Positions 39,042 through 47,316 of a stretch of DNA of 64,000 bases are shown here, piece by piece. Within the stretch, counting starts at the first letter, position 1. Each line of letters starts with the position of its first letter. Origin of the DNA: Persephonella marina EX-H1 (GTDB taxonomy: Bacteria; Aquificota; Aquificia; Aquificales; Hydrogenothermaceae); contig NC_012440.1 in assembly GCF_000021565.1 (NCBI RefSeq), positions 1,504,210-1,568,209 on the forward strand. The letters run 5' to 3'. The notes beneath the pieces were generated by a model. It saw nothing but the letters and a program-made list of their open reading frames with translations, was not told the origin of the DNA and made no database searches. The translations under genes were made by a program, and so were the position numbers.

Positions 39042-39644
39042 ATGCTGAAGGTAGGTTTAACAGGTTCTATAGGAACGGGAAAATCAACTGTAGGAAAGAT
39101 ATTCTCTGAGCTTGGAGCTTATGTTATAGATGCTGATAAGGTAGTTCACACCCTTTTAAAAAGGGAAGATATAAAGGAAAAGATAAGGAAAGAGTTTGGT
39201 GATGTTTTTGATAGTAAGGGAGAGATAGACAGAAAGAAGCTTGGAAGTATAGTTTTTAAAGATCCAGAAAAGAAGAAAAAACTTGAGAGTATCATTCATC
39301 CTGAAGTCAGAAAGGAGATAGAGAGGAGTATAAAGAAGATAGAGGATAAGGATCCTGAAAGTATTGTGATTGTAGAGGTTCCCCTTCTTATAGAAACAGG
39401 TTCCTACAGGGATTACGATATTGTTATTCTTGTTTACGCCCCAGAAAAGCTCCAGCTGGAAAGACTTATTAAAAAAGGATTTTCTAAGGATGAAGCACTC
39501 AGGAGGATAAGATCTCAGCTCCCTATTGATGAAAAGATAAAATACGCAGATATTGTTATTTACAACACAGGGGATCTGAAAAGATTAAGAGAAGAGGTTG
39601 AGTCTGTGTACAGGAAACTTAAGGAGAAGGTAAAAAAAGAATGA
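39042..39644 (+). CDS. coaE: dephospho-CoA kinase
   Basis: 200-residue P-loop kinase for the last step of coenzyme A synthesis (phosphorylation of the ribose 3'-OH of dephospho-CoA). Walker A GLTGSIGTGKSTV near residue 5, the family motif YVIDADKVVH near 29, lid-region RLIKKGFSKDEALRRIRSQ near 145 and the late ADIVIYNTG. One base separates it from the kinase-like gene, and it overlaps the following small gene by 4 bp (ATGA). Confidence 0.95.
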   Translation: MLKVGLTGSIGTGKSTVGKIFSELGAYVIDADKVVHTLLKREDIKEKIRKEFGDVFDSKGEIDRKKLGSIVFKDPEKKKKLESIIHPEVRKEIERSIKKIEDKDPESIVIVEVPLLIETGSYRDYDIVILVYAPEKLQLERLIKKGFSKDEALRRIRSQLPIDEKIKYADIVIYNTGDLKRLREEVESVYRKLKEKVKKE

Positions 39645-39904
39645 GAACTATTATACTGCTTCTTACATTTTTGATCTTTTCTCTGTCCTACGGTGTGGAG
39701 ATAAGGTCTGATATAAGGCTGGAGATAATCTCACAGATAAAACTGCTCCAGGAGGAGAAGGAAAAGCTGAAAAAAGATATTCTTAATGCGGACAGTGATG
39801 AGAAGGTTTATATAAGGAAAAAGATAAAGAAGATTGATAAAAAGATAGAAAAACTTAACGATCTACTTGAACATTATGAGAAAAATATTTCTAACGCTGG
39901 TTAG
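39641..39904 (+). CDS. small exported coiled-coil protein
   Basis: 87 residues. The N-terminal hydrophobic segment (about 3-18) looks like a signal peptide cleaved after SYG. The remainder is two Lys/Glu-rich helices likely to form a coiled coil. No family recognised. The ATG overlaps the coaE stop (ATGA), and its 3' end overlaps the cupredoxin gene by 29 bp, so it is locked into the operon. Function unknown. Confidence 0.6.
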   Translation: MRTIILLLTFLIFSLSYGVEIRSDIRLEIISQIKLLQEEKEKLKKDILNADSDEKVYIRKKIKKIDKKIEKLNDLLEHYEKNISNAG

Positions 39905-40259
39905 TTTCTCATTTATATTTCTTACAGGCTGTACAAAAACAGAGGATCAGCCTGATGTTATTGTGGATATAGAAGTATCAAAAGAAGGATATAGGCCTGA
40001 TAAGATATACCTGAACAGAGGTGATGTAGTTCTTTTCAGAGTGAAAGCTGTTGATGAAGGTATAGGTGATGATTACAGTCAGGAGTATTACGGCCACTGT
40101 TTTTATATTCTCCCACCTTATGATGTTATGCTTGAAAATATAAAAAAGGGAGAGACAAAGCAGATAAAGTTAAAGATGATCTATCCAGGAGAGTTTATAT
40201 TTACATGTCCTTACTGCTCAGGAGTTTTCCCAACAAAAGGCACTATATACGTCAGGTAG
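39876..40259 (+). CDS. cupredoxin-like lipoprotein
   Basis: 127 residues. A lipoprotein signal ends at LTGC (Cys near residue 19), followed by a single cupredoxin-type beta-sandwich: DVIVDIEVSKEGYRPDKIYLNRGDVVLFRV is the usual first half, GHCFYI and FTCPYCSGVFPTKGTIYV supply possible metal ligands (His, Cys pair). The Cys-x2-Cys differs from a blue-copper site and partly recalls CuA-type sites. Probably binds copper or acts in electron transfer or copper handling at the envelope. I prefer ATG 39876 over an upstream TTG at 39867. Confidence 0.72.
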   Translation: MRKIFLTLVSFSFIFLTGCTKTEDQPDVIVDIEVSKEGYRPDKIYLNRGDVVLFRVKAVDEGIGDDYSQEYYGHCFYILPPYDVMLENIKKGETKQIKLKMIYPGEFIFTCPYCSGVFPTKGTIYVR

Positions 40260-41403
40260 ATCTTAAAAACATTCTGTAAACAAAAAATCCGAGTAAAGGG
40301 AATATACTGAGTATAAATGTTGCGACCTTATAAGAAAAAGCTTTTTCTCCGAGGACAAAAACAACACCTCCCCATATAAGAGGTGACACTATACTGGCCA
40401 TCCTCTCTGATAATGCCATAAATGCAAACCTTGTGGTTAACTGGTGTTCGGGGGATATTGATATAAGGACAACTCTCATCGTTGTCCAGAGGGATGAGAG
40501 GAGCATACCAAATACTACAGCAACTATATAGATTGTAAACCTGTCTGATAACAGAAGAGCTAAAAATGCCAGAAACCACCCGAGGAACACAAACTGGAAA
40601 AATCTTACAGGTGAGACCTTATGGAGTAAAAATCCTACAGCGGGAGCACAGATGATAGCAAATATACCTGCTAAAGCTATTATGTTTACTATCTGATCCT
40701 GTGAGAAGAGCATTACTTTATTAAGGTAGATGGACATAAATATGATAAGTCCATGGGCTGCATCTGTTAGAAGAAGGACAGCAAGTATAAAAAGAAAAAA
40801 AGGTTTATCTCTGAATATCTCTCTGATATTTATCCTGAAAAACTTTTCTTTCTTCTTTGATCTGACAAAAATAACGGAAGGAATGGCAAAAAATGTGAAA
40901 ATGAATGCTGTTATAAGGAATGTCTGTGACGGACTGTCTGCGAGATAGTTAGATATCAGAAGGCTTACAACACCTCCTATATAGCCTATCCCAACGCCAA
41001 CACCTGAGATAAAACCTCTCTCCTTCTCTGTTGATATGTCGTAGAGCAGTGAGTTATAAAATATAAGACTCTGCTGGTAAAAAAGGTTCATAACAAAGAA
41101 TATTGACAGCGCAGCGATAAGTGAGTCTATAAAGTAAAGTGTGAAAAGGAAGAATATAACAGAAAGAACAGCAAACTTGAAGAAAAGATCTTTGTATCCT
41201 CTCTCATCAGCAAACTTTCCTGTTATTATCCCTAGGAATATTGATATAAAAACAGATAGTGAGTAAACAACTGAGTAATGGTAGGAGCTTCCACCGAGTG
41301 TATTTATGATCCATAATGGGAAAAATACAGATATTATATTTGCTGAGAACACAGTCTCGGCAAAATCAAAAAGAGCCCATGATAGAAAAGGTATCTTTCT
41401 CAT
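40252..41403 (-). CDS. MFS transporter, UMF1/Atg22-like
   Basis: 383-residue membrane protein with about 12 predicted helices. The N-terminal SWALFDFAETVFSANI is like the YDWANSAF start of the UMF1 (Atg22-like) MFS group; GKFADERGYKDL is the loop 2-3 motif. The transported compound is unknown. It overlaps the convergent cupredoxin gene by 8 bp and starts 4 bp inside the end of the rsuA-like gene, so is probably co-translated with it. Confidence 0.8.
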   Translation of the reverse strand: MRKIPFLSWALFDFAETVFSANIISVFFPLWIINTLGGSSYHYSVVYSLSVFISIFLGIITGKFADERGYKDLFFKFAVLSVIFFLFTLYFIDSLIAALSIFFVMNLFYQQSLIFYNSLLYDISTEKERGFISGVGVGIGYIGGVVSLLISNYLADSPSQTFLITAFIFTFFAIPSVIFVRSKKKEKFFRINIREIFRDKPFFLFILAVLLLTDAAHGLIIFMSIYLNKVMLFSQDQIVNIIALAGIFAIICAPAVGFLLHKVSPVRFFQFVFLGWFLAFLALLLSDRFTIYIVAVVFGMLLSSLWTTMRVVLISISPEHQLTTRFAFMALSERMASIVSPLIWGGVVFVLGEKAFSYKVATFILSIFPLLGFFVYRMFLRST

Positions 41404-42131
41404 AGCAGATTTACTGATCTTTTTAGTTTTTCTATCTCCTCATCTGTCAGTTCTCTAAAATCACCTTCCTCAAGATCCTCATCCAGACGTAAAGGTCCAA
41501 TTCTCACCCTTTTAAGATAAAGAACAGGATGACCAAGCTCTTCCATTATCCTTTTTACGATATGGTATTTACCTTCACGTACTGTTATATATATCTCTGA
41601 TCTTTCCTCTGAGGTTGATATGATATTTATTTTGAAGGGTTTTGTTCTGTACTTTTCCTTTTTTAGGACTATACCTTCCTTCTCAAATCTTGAAAGATCA
41701 AGATCTGATATGTCCCCTTTAACTACTGCGTAGTACTCCTTCTCAATCTCCCATTTTGGATGGGCTATTCTGTGTGCAAGCTGACCGTCATCTGTTATTA
41801 TTAAAAGGCCTTCTGTATCAATATCTAACCTTCCTACAGGGAAAAGTTTTTTACTGAATGGGAGATCAGCAAAAAAATCCATAACAGTCGGGTATCTCTC
41901 ATCTTTAACAGCTGTTATATAACCTGAAGGTTTGTTGAACATATAGTAGTGATACTTTCTGTACTTTAAAGGCTCTCCCTCATAATAAACAGTATCTTTT
42001 TCAGGATCTATCTTTGTGTCTGGACTTTTGACGACAGTATTATTAACAGATATAAGACCTTTTTTGATTAACTTTTTTACCTCTTTGCGGCTACCAAGAC
42101 CGAAATCTGCAAGAAATTTATCTAATCTTAT
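41400..42131 (-). CDS. rsuA: RsuA-like rRNA pseudouridine synthase (apparent AUA start)
   Basis: About 243 residues: an N-terminal S4 RNA-binding domain (1-60, RLDKFLADFGLGSRKEV) and the catalytic domain with GRLDIDTEGLLIITDDG, where the first Asp is catalytic. RsuA makes pseudouridine in 16S rRNA; a 23S target (RluB/E/F) is not excluded. The first ATG is at 41942, but that would delete the whole S4 domain. Upstream in frame there is no ATG, GTG or TTG back to the TAG stop; family alignment places the start at ATA 42131-42129, eight bases after GAGG. Confidence 0.82.
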   Translation of the reverse strand: MRLDKFLADFGLGSRKEVKKLIKKGLISVNNTVVKSPDTKIDPEKDTVYYEGEPLKYRKYHYYMFNKPSGYITAVKDERYPTVMDFFADLPFSKKLFPVGRLDIDTEGLLIITDDGQLAHRIAHPKWEIEKEYYAVVKGDISDLDLSRFEKEGIVLKKEKYRTKPFKINIISTSEERSEIYITVREGKYHIVKRIMEELGHPVLYLKRVRIGPLRLDEDLEEGDFRELTDEEIEKLKRSVNLL

Positions 42132-42145
42132 CTTCAGTTCCTCAT

Positions 42146-42173
42146 AAAAAGAGGGGATCTTTCTGTCCCCTCT
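42146..42173 (-). terminator. intrinsic terminator after hup
   Basis: Inverted repeat of 8 bp (AGAGGGGA 42150-42157 with TCCCCTCT 42166-42173 on the plus strand). On the minus strand it is followed by T5. It separates the hup transcript from the rsuA-like gene. Confidence 0.85.
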
Positions 42174-42184
42174 CTATAGGATCT

Positions 42185-42457
42185 TTACTTTACTTTCTCT
42201 TTTAAAGCTTTAGCAGCGTGGAAAGTAACAACCTTTCTTGCAGGTATTGTGATCTCTTCTCCTGTTCTTGGGTTTCTACCTTTTCTTGCTTTTCTTTCTT
42301 TGACGTTGAATACGCCAAGACCTGGGAGAGCTACTCTTTCACCTTTCTCAAGAGCTTCTGTAAGAGCTTTCACGAATGCGTTAACACATCTCTCTGCAGA
42401 TGCTTTTGTCACTCCTGCCTCAGCTGCTACTTTTGCTACGAGTTCTGCTTTTGTCAT
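42185..42457 (-). CDS. hup: HU family DNA-binding protein
   Basis: 90-residue histone-like dimeric nucleoid protein. The HU signature is clear: [45 protein letters not shown] (the DNA-binding arm) and [17 protein letters not shown]. It bends DNA and compacts the chromosome. ATG 42457 follows CAGGAGGG. It is a single-gene transcript with its own strong promoter and terminator. Confidence 0.96.
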   Translation of the reverse strand: MTKAELVAKVAAEAGVTKASAERCVNAFVKALTEALEKGERVALPGLGVFNVKERKARKGRNPRTGEEITIPARKVVTFHAAKALKEKVK

Positions 42458-42538
42458 GGTTGACCCTCCTGTAATTTAATTTTAAAAATACCCCAAAATC
42501 GCAATTTATCTATATCTGGGGCAAAATCTATACTTTAA

Positions 42539-42566
42539 TTTATATTAATAATCTCTTAAAAGTCAA
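42539..42566 (-). promoter_or_regulatory. sigma-70 type promoter of hup
   Basis: On the minus strand TTGACT (42566-42561), 16 bp, TATAAA (42544-42539). The start would fall near 42532, giving a leader of about 75 bases. Five of six -35 bases and five of six -10 bases match consensus. Confidence 0.65.
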
Positions 42567-42607
42567 GGGTTTTGTCTTTATTTTTCAATATTTTTGGCAG
42601 TTTTAAT

Positions 42608-42630
42608 ATAAAATGGGGGTCAGAACCCCC
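42608..42630 (-). terminator. intrinsic terminator after ferredoxin gene
   Basis: GGGGG (42615-42619) pairs with CCCCC (42626-42630) around a six-base loop. On the minus strand the stem is followed by ATTTTATATT. It lies just after the ferredoxin stop. Confidence 0.7.
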
Positions 42631-42638
42631 TGATGGAT

Positions 42639-42872
42639 CTATTCCTCTATAATCTCTGTTACTAAAGCTCCGGAAGGACATTCTTCAGATATCTCAGCAG
42701 CTCTTTCGGCTATCTCACCTTCAATAACAGCACCGTCTCCACCAACATCATCTTTTACTTTAGCTATACCATCCCCCCTGTCTTCGTAAACCTCAGGAAG
42801 CTCATCATAACATAATGCACAGGCTGTGCACAGGTCCTGATCCACTGAAACTTTGACTTTCATCTTACTCAC
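42639..42872 (-). CDS. [4Fe-4S] ferredoxin
   Basis: 77 residues. Cluster ligands are C-x2-C-x2-C (CTACALC, near residue 15) and a distal Cys in ECPSGAL; only four cysteines, so one [4Fe-4S] cluster as in Thermotoga-type monocluster ferredoxins. Strongly acidic. It is a soluble electron carrier. ATG 42872, or the fourth codon (ATG 42863), may start it; GGAGGTGAG lies just upstream. It follows rad50 by 14 bp on the same strand. Confidence 0.92.
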   Translation of the reverse strand: MSKMKVKVSVDQDLCTACALCYDELPEVYEDRGDGIAKVKDDVGGDGAVIEGEIAERAAEISEECPSGALVTEIIEE

Positions 42873-42886
42873 CTCCCAAAGATAAT

Positions 42887-45568
42887 TTAATCTATGCTTT
42901 TTACTGTTCCGCTTTCAACATAGTATATGTTATCAGCAGCATCCTCCACTTCAGTATCGTGTGTTACTATTATAAGCTGTCTTACAAAATTTTTCCTTTT
43001 TAGCTCCAGTAACAGATTTATAAGTTCTGATCTTCTCTGATCATCTAGATGAACTGTAGGTTCGTCAAGAATCAGCACCTCATTCTTTGATGATAAGAAT
43101 CTTCCTATAGCGAGTCTTAAAGCTATACCGAGGGCTGTTCTCTGACCTCCACTTATTGCGTTAACCGGTATAAATCTGTCCTTTTTCTCTAAAGTTGGAA
43201 CTAAAAGTGTTATATCAAAACTTTCCGAGAATCTTACCTGCTGGAAAGGAAAACCGAATATTGAAAATATCTGATTTGTCAGTTTTGGAAGCTCATAAAG
43301 GGCTGTATCTCTTATTATTTTCTGTATTCCGTCGGGTCCTAACGCCTTTTCTATTCTTCTGTATTTTTCAGCCTTTTCCTGATTTATCTGTATATCTTTT
43401 CTAATCTCTTCAGCCTTTTTGATCTCCTTCTCTTTTAAAGATATCTCTGTTTCAAGTTTGGTTATCTCTCTTTCAAGGTCTGATATCCTTTCTGTTAAAC
43501 CCTTAAGCTCCATCTCACTGTTCTCAATCTCAGATCTTATATCTTCCAATCCCTTTTCTATTGTGTTTATATCTTTAACTGATCTTTCAAGCTTATCTTT
43601 TTCCTCAGACAGATTTTTTATCTCGTCTTTTGAGTTTTTTATCTCATCTATCAGCCTGTCTTTCCTCGAGACATACTCTTTTATTGAGAAGTATCTTTCT
43701 ACTTTTTTCTTAAGATCCTTGTACTCCTCTTTTACTTTTTCTGGGTCTTCATTCTTTAGCTTTTTGCTGAGTTCTCTGACTTTAGCTTCCACAGTTTCAA
43801 CTTCCTTTTTTATCTCATCCACATTTATCTTGGAAAGATAACTTTCTGCCTCTTTATACCTGAGATAGTTATTCCTGTTTTCTGTCAGGAATTTTTCTAT
43901 ATCAGATCTTTTATTCTCTATATCCTTCAGATCATTCAGCCTTTTCTGGCTGACAAAAAGTTTTGATCTTATCTTTAGCATCTCTCCTTCAGCTTCTTTA
44001 TGCTTCAGGAAGTACTCTCTGTACTCTGAAAGCTTTTCCTTTATGTATACCTCTCTCTCTAAAAGCTCTGATAACTTTTTCTCCTTCTCTTTCACCTCTC
44101 TGTATCTTTTTCTGAGATACTCAAGTTTCTGGTCTATCTCTTTTACAAGTTCATCCTTAGTATGCTGGTCTAAAGGTCTTTCACATGTAGGACAGCTTCC
44201 TTCAAGGGAGTCTATCTTTTCCCTTTTCTTTTTCAGCTCCTTTCCTTCAGCCTCTATCTCAGCTTTCTCCTTTATCGCCTCCTTAATCTCCTCTTCCAGT
44301 TTTTTTATGTCCTGCTCACAGTTATTGATAAGCTGGTTTATAGCGATTGGGTTGTGTACGAGAACCCTGTAGATCTTTTTATAACCTGTAAGCTCCTTTG
44401 CTATCTCCTGAGCATCTTTCATACTTTCAGAGAGCTTCTTTTTCAGCTCCTCAACCCTTTCTTCAAAACCTTTCAGTTCACCTTTAAGCCTTGATATCTC
44501 ATTTATCTTGTTTTGGATATCCTTTAGCTCTTTCTCTTTCTCCTCGTACTGGTGTGCTATCTTCCCTAATCTTTCCTTCAGTTTTTTTCTCTCTTCAATC
44601 TCGTCTATCTTTTCCTTCAGGGCTTTAAATCTTTCATTCTCCTTTTCTAAATTTCTAAAAAGCTCAATGATCCTTTCTACCTTTTCATATCTTTCAACAA
44701 AAGGTCTGAGTGTACTCAGCTCTTTCTCTTTATTCTTTATATCATCAAGCTCTTCCTGTCTTGTTTTTATGATTCTTTCATGGTTCTTTATCTTTTCCTC
44801 AAGAATACCAATTCTGTGTTTTGTTCTCAGTATCTCTTCTTTTTCTTTTATATACTTTTCAAATCTGTCTTTAAGATAGGATATCTTCTTTTCTATCTCA
44901 TCCTTCTTTTTTTCAATAATCTTTTTATCTTTTTCCTTTTTTCCCTTTTCCTCCTTTAACTTTTCAAGATCCTTCTGGATCTCGTGAATGTCTGGAAGGG
45001 CAGAGCTTATATACTTTATCTGGGATTCTAAAGCTCTTCTCTTTTCAGCTGCATGTTCCGATATTATCTGGTAAAGGGTCATATCAAGTATCTCTTCAAA
45101 AAGTTTAGCCCTTTCCCTGGGCTTCATCTCTATAAGGCTCTCTATATCCCCCTGTCTGATGAGAACAGATGAGAAGAATGTTTTCAGAGTAAGACCTGTC
45201 AGTTTTGGGATCTCCTTTGATATATTTTTCTGGTAGTAAGGAAGGAATCTCTCCCCTCTTTTTTTAAAAACCGTTCCTGATGATACAGCCTTTTTACCTT
45301 TAATAGATACAACCCTTTCTATCCTGTATGTTTCCCCACCTTTTATAAAATCAAGCTCCACCTTCGCTTCGTTCTTTCCCCACTGGACGATATCCTGAAG
45401 GTTTCCCTTTGATGTTTTTCCGTAGAGTGCGTAGGATATACCTTCAATTATTGAGCTTTTACCTGCTCCGTTTTCTCCTATAAATACTGTTATACCTTTA
45501 TCCGGGAAGTTTATCTCAGTTTCTGTATGTGTCAGAAAATTCTTAAGGTATATCCTTTTTAAAATCAT
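42887..45568 (-). CDS. rad50: Rad50/SbcC-like SMC-type ATPase
   Basis: 893 residues: N-terminal Walker A (GENGAGKSSIIEG near 34), long antiparallel coiled coils, a zinc hook CPTC near residue 458, and a C-terminal half with signature SGGQRTALGIALR, Walker B LILDEPTVHLD and the switch His in THDTEVED. Length matches archaeal Rad50 and is shorter than E. coli SbcC. It acts with Mre11/SbcD to process double-strand breaks, but no such nuclease gene is adjacent. Overlaps the upstream thiamine-binding gene by 4 bp. Confidence 0.93.
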   Translation of the reverse strand: MILKRIYLKNFLTHTETEINFPDKGITVFIGENGAGKSSIIEGISYALYGKTSKGNLQDIVQWGKNEAKVELDFIKGGETYRIERVVSIKGKKAVSSGTVFKKRGERFLPYYQKNISKEIPKLTGLTLKTFFSSVLIRQGDIESLIEMKPRERAKLFEEILDMTLYQIISEHAAEKRRALESQIKYISSALPDIHEIQKDLEKLKEEKGKKEKDKKIIEKKKDEIEKKISYLKDRFEKYIKEKEEILRTKHRIGILEEKIKNHERIIKTRQEELDDIKNKEKELSTLRPFVERYEKVERIIELFRNLEKENERFKALKEKIDEIEERKKLKERLGKIAHQYEEKEKELKDIQNKINEISRLKGELKGFEERVEELKKKLSESMKDAQEIAKELTGYKKIYRVLVHNPIAINQLINNCEQDIKKLEEEIKEAIKEKAEIEAEGKELKKKREKIDSLEGSCPTCERPLDQHTKDELVKEIDQKLEYLRKRYREVKEKEKKLSELLEREVYIKEKLSEYREYFLKHKEAEGEMLKIRSKLFVSQKRLNDLKDIENKRSDIEKFLTENRNNYLRYKEAESYLSKINVDEIKKEVETVEAKVRELSKKLKNEDPEKVKEEYKDLKKKVERYFSIKEYVSRKDRLIDEIKNSKDEIKNLSEEKDKLERSVKDINTIEKGLEDIRSEIENSEMELKGLTERISDLEREITKLETEISLKEKEIKKAEEIRKDIQINQEKAEKYRRIEKALGPDGIQKIIRDTALYELPKLTNQIFSIFGFPFQQVRFSESFDITLLVPTLEKKDRFIPVNAISGGQRTALGIALRLAIGRFLSSKNEVLILDEPTVHLDDQRRSELINLLLELKRKNFVRQLIIVTHDTEVEDAADNIYYVESGTVKSID

Positions 45569-45879
45569 TTACTGACCTGTTTTCCAAGCTTTTTCTCAAC
45601 AGACTCTATCTTCTGTTTTAGCCTTCCAGATTTTCCTTTCCTTATATCAAACTTAACTACAGAGTATACCCTGTTACAGTCTTTTTCAAGCTGTTTGTAA
45701 GCCTGATCTATTATCTTTAAGGCCTCTTCCATTGTTTCTACCTCAAAAACCGTTCCCATAGGTGTGAGCTTGTAGTTTACACCGCTTTCATCTATCATCT
45801 TTATTATTCTGCTTACGTAAGGGCTTACGCTCTCACCTTTATCAGTAGGAAACATGGCAAACTCAACAAGTACCGACAT
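45565..45879 (-). CDS. MTH1187/YkoF-type thiamine-binding protein
   Basis: About 104 residues of the MTH1187 family (PF01910): MSVLVEFAMFPTDKGESVSPYVSRIIKMIDESGVNYKLTPMGTVFEVE. Family members are small ferredoxin-fold oligomers; some bind thiamine or hydroxymethylpyrimidine. ATG 45879 has GAGGTG six bases upstream; an in-frame GTG at 45888 is less likely. It overlaps rad50 by 4 bp (ATGA), so the two are co-translated, though no shared role is known. Confidence 0.85.
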   Translation of the reverse strand: MSVLVEFAMFPTDKGESVSPYVSRIIKMIDESGVNYKLTPMGTVFEVETMEEALKIIDQAYKQLEKDCNRVYSVVKFDIRKGKSGRLKQKIESVEKKLGKQVSK

Positions 45880-45951
45880 ATTTCTCACCTCTTTTTTCTA
45901 TAATTTTAACAGAAGGTATATAATTAGTTTAGATTTAATGGAGGAAAAGTT

Positions 45952-47217
45952 TTGATAGTAAAGATAGAGAAGCTTGTTTACGGTGGAAAAGGTATAGGTA
46001 AGTTAGATGGAAGGGTCTGTTTTGTCCCGTTTGTCCTTCCTGATGAAGAGGTTGAGGTTGAGATAAAAAAGGAAAAGAAAAGTTTTATAGAGTGTGAACC
46101 TTTAAGTATTGTTGAAAAAAGTCCTTTCAGGACAGATCCACCATGCAGATATTTCAGGTACTGTGGAGGGTGTGATTACCAGCATATCACCTATGAAAAG
46201 CAGGTTGAGATAAAAGCTGAAATCCTTTTAGAAACATTAAACAGGATAGGCAGGCTAAATATAGACAGGATAGATAAGATATACCCTTCAAAAAAGCCTT
46301 TTAACTACAGAAACAGAACTCAACTGAAGATAAGAGGGGAGAAGATAGGATTTTATATGAGGGAGAGCAGACAGATCATAAATATAGACAGCTGTCTTCT
46401 CCTTAAAGAGGATATTAACGGTATGATTTCAGGTGTGAGGGAGATCTTAAAATTTCTTATTTTTCAGCCTGAGCAGGTACATATATACTCATCATCAGAT
46501 GGGGAAGCTCTTGTTAAGTTTGTTTACCAAAAAAGGGTCAGGAGATTCCCTTTAGGTCTAAAACATCTTAGATCTTTCTTAAGTGAAAAACTAAAAGGTG
46601 CCGGTATATACCACAGAAAGGACGATCTGCTAAAAAGGGATGTACTCCTTGGAGAGAGCTATATTTACGAAGAGTACGGAGGTATAAAGTTCAGGGTCTC
46701 AATGGACTCCTTCTTTCAGGTAAATGTCTACCAGGTTGAAAATCTACTTGATGCTGTCTTACAGAATATTGGAGATCATGAGAAGGCTGTTGATCTTTTC
46801 TGCGGTGTTGGAACTTTAACACTCCCTTCTGCCAGATATATAAAGGAGATATACGGTATTGAGTCAAACCCTTATGCCGTTAATGACGCAAACCACAACA
46901 GAAAGCTTAACAGGATAAAGAATGCTAAATTTTTTAGAATGGATGCAAACAGATCAGGTGGTTTTATAGCTGAGTTAAAGCCAGATCTTGTTATAATTGA
47001 TCCTCCCAGAACGGGAGTTTCAGATGATCTTGTGAGAACATTCCTGGATACAGATTCTATAAAGAGGATAATCTATGTATCATGTAATCCTTCAACACTT
47101 GCAAGGGATCTAGGTTATCTTAAAGAGAGATACTCTGTAGAAAAGGTGTACATGATAGATATGTTCCCACAGACATACCATATAGAGTCTGTTGTGGTAT
47201 TGCAAAAAATGAAATAA
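45952..47217 (+). CDS. TrmA/RumA-like RNA (uracil-5-)-methyltransferase
   Basis: 421 residues. An N-terminal TRAM domain (1-58), a [4Fe-4S] cluster motif (CRYFRYCGGCDYQH near residue 65), then the SAM-dependent methyltransferase: VDLFCGVGTLTLPSA near 282, the VIIDPPRTG loop near 345, and the catalytic Cys in YVSCNPSTLARDL near 371. It makes 5-methyluridine in 23S rRNA (RlmD/RumA type) or tRNA. TTG 45952 is the start, seven bases after GGAGG. Divergent from the rad50 operon. Confidence 0.92.
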   Translation: MIVKIEKLVYGGKGIGKLDGRVCFVPFVLPDEEVEVEIKKEKKSFIECEPLSIVEKSPFRTDPPCRYFRYCGGCDYQHITYEKQVEIKAEILLETLNRIGRLNIDRIDKIYPSKKPFNYRNRTQLKIRGEKIGFYMRESRQIINIDSCLLLKEDINGMISGVREILKFLIFQPEQVHIYSSSDGEALVKFVYQKRVRRFPLGLKHLRSFLSEKLKGAGIYHRKDDLLKRDVLLGESYIYEEYGGIKFRVSMDSFFQVNVYQVENLLDAVLQNIGDHEKAVDLFCGVGTLTLPSARYIKEIYGIESNPYAVNDANHNRKLNRIKNAKFFRMDANRSGGFIAELKPDLVIIDPPRTGVSDDLVRTFLDTDSIKRIIYVSCNPSTLARDLGYLKERYSVEKVYMIDMFPQTYHIESVVVLQKMK

Positions 47218-47316
47218 ATCATAAATTTAGCCGATTATAATTGTGATATACTTAATTAAAATCTCAGAGGTTTTAAAAGTGGAAAAACCTTTTAACTGGA
47301 GAAAGATTAAATAAAA

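Noticed and set aside
41400-41942. RsuA-like gene starting at Met 41942
   Set aside because: This would remove a complete, well-conserved S4 domain that is encoded in the same frame directly upstream.
42133-42144. Four-codon ATG-AGG-AAC-TGA frame before the rsuA-like gene as a leader peptide
   Set aside because: Too short to support from sequence, and it overlaps the presumed ribosome site of the larger gene.
43195-44879. Plus-strand reading frames of 69-140 residues inside rad50
   Set aside because: They are Ser/Phe-rich complements of the coiled-coil coding strand and show no gene features.
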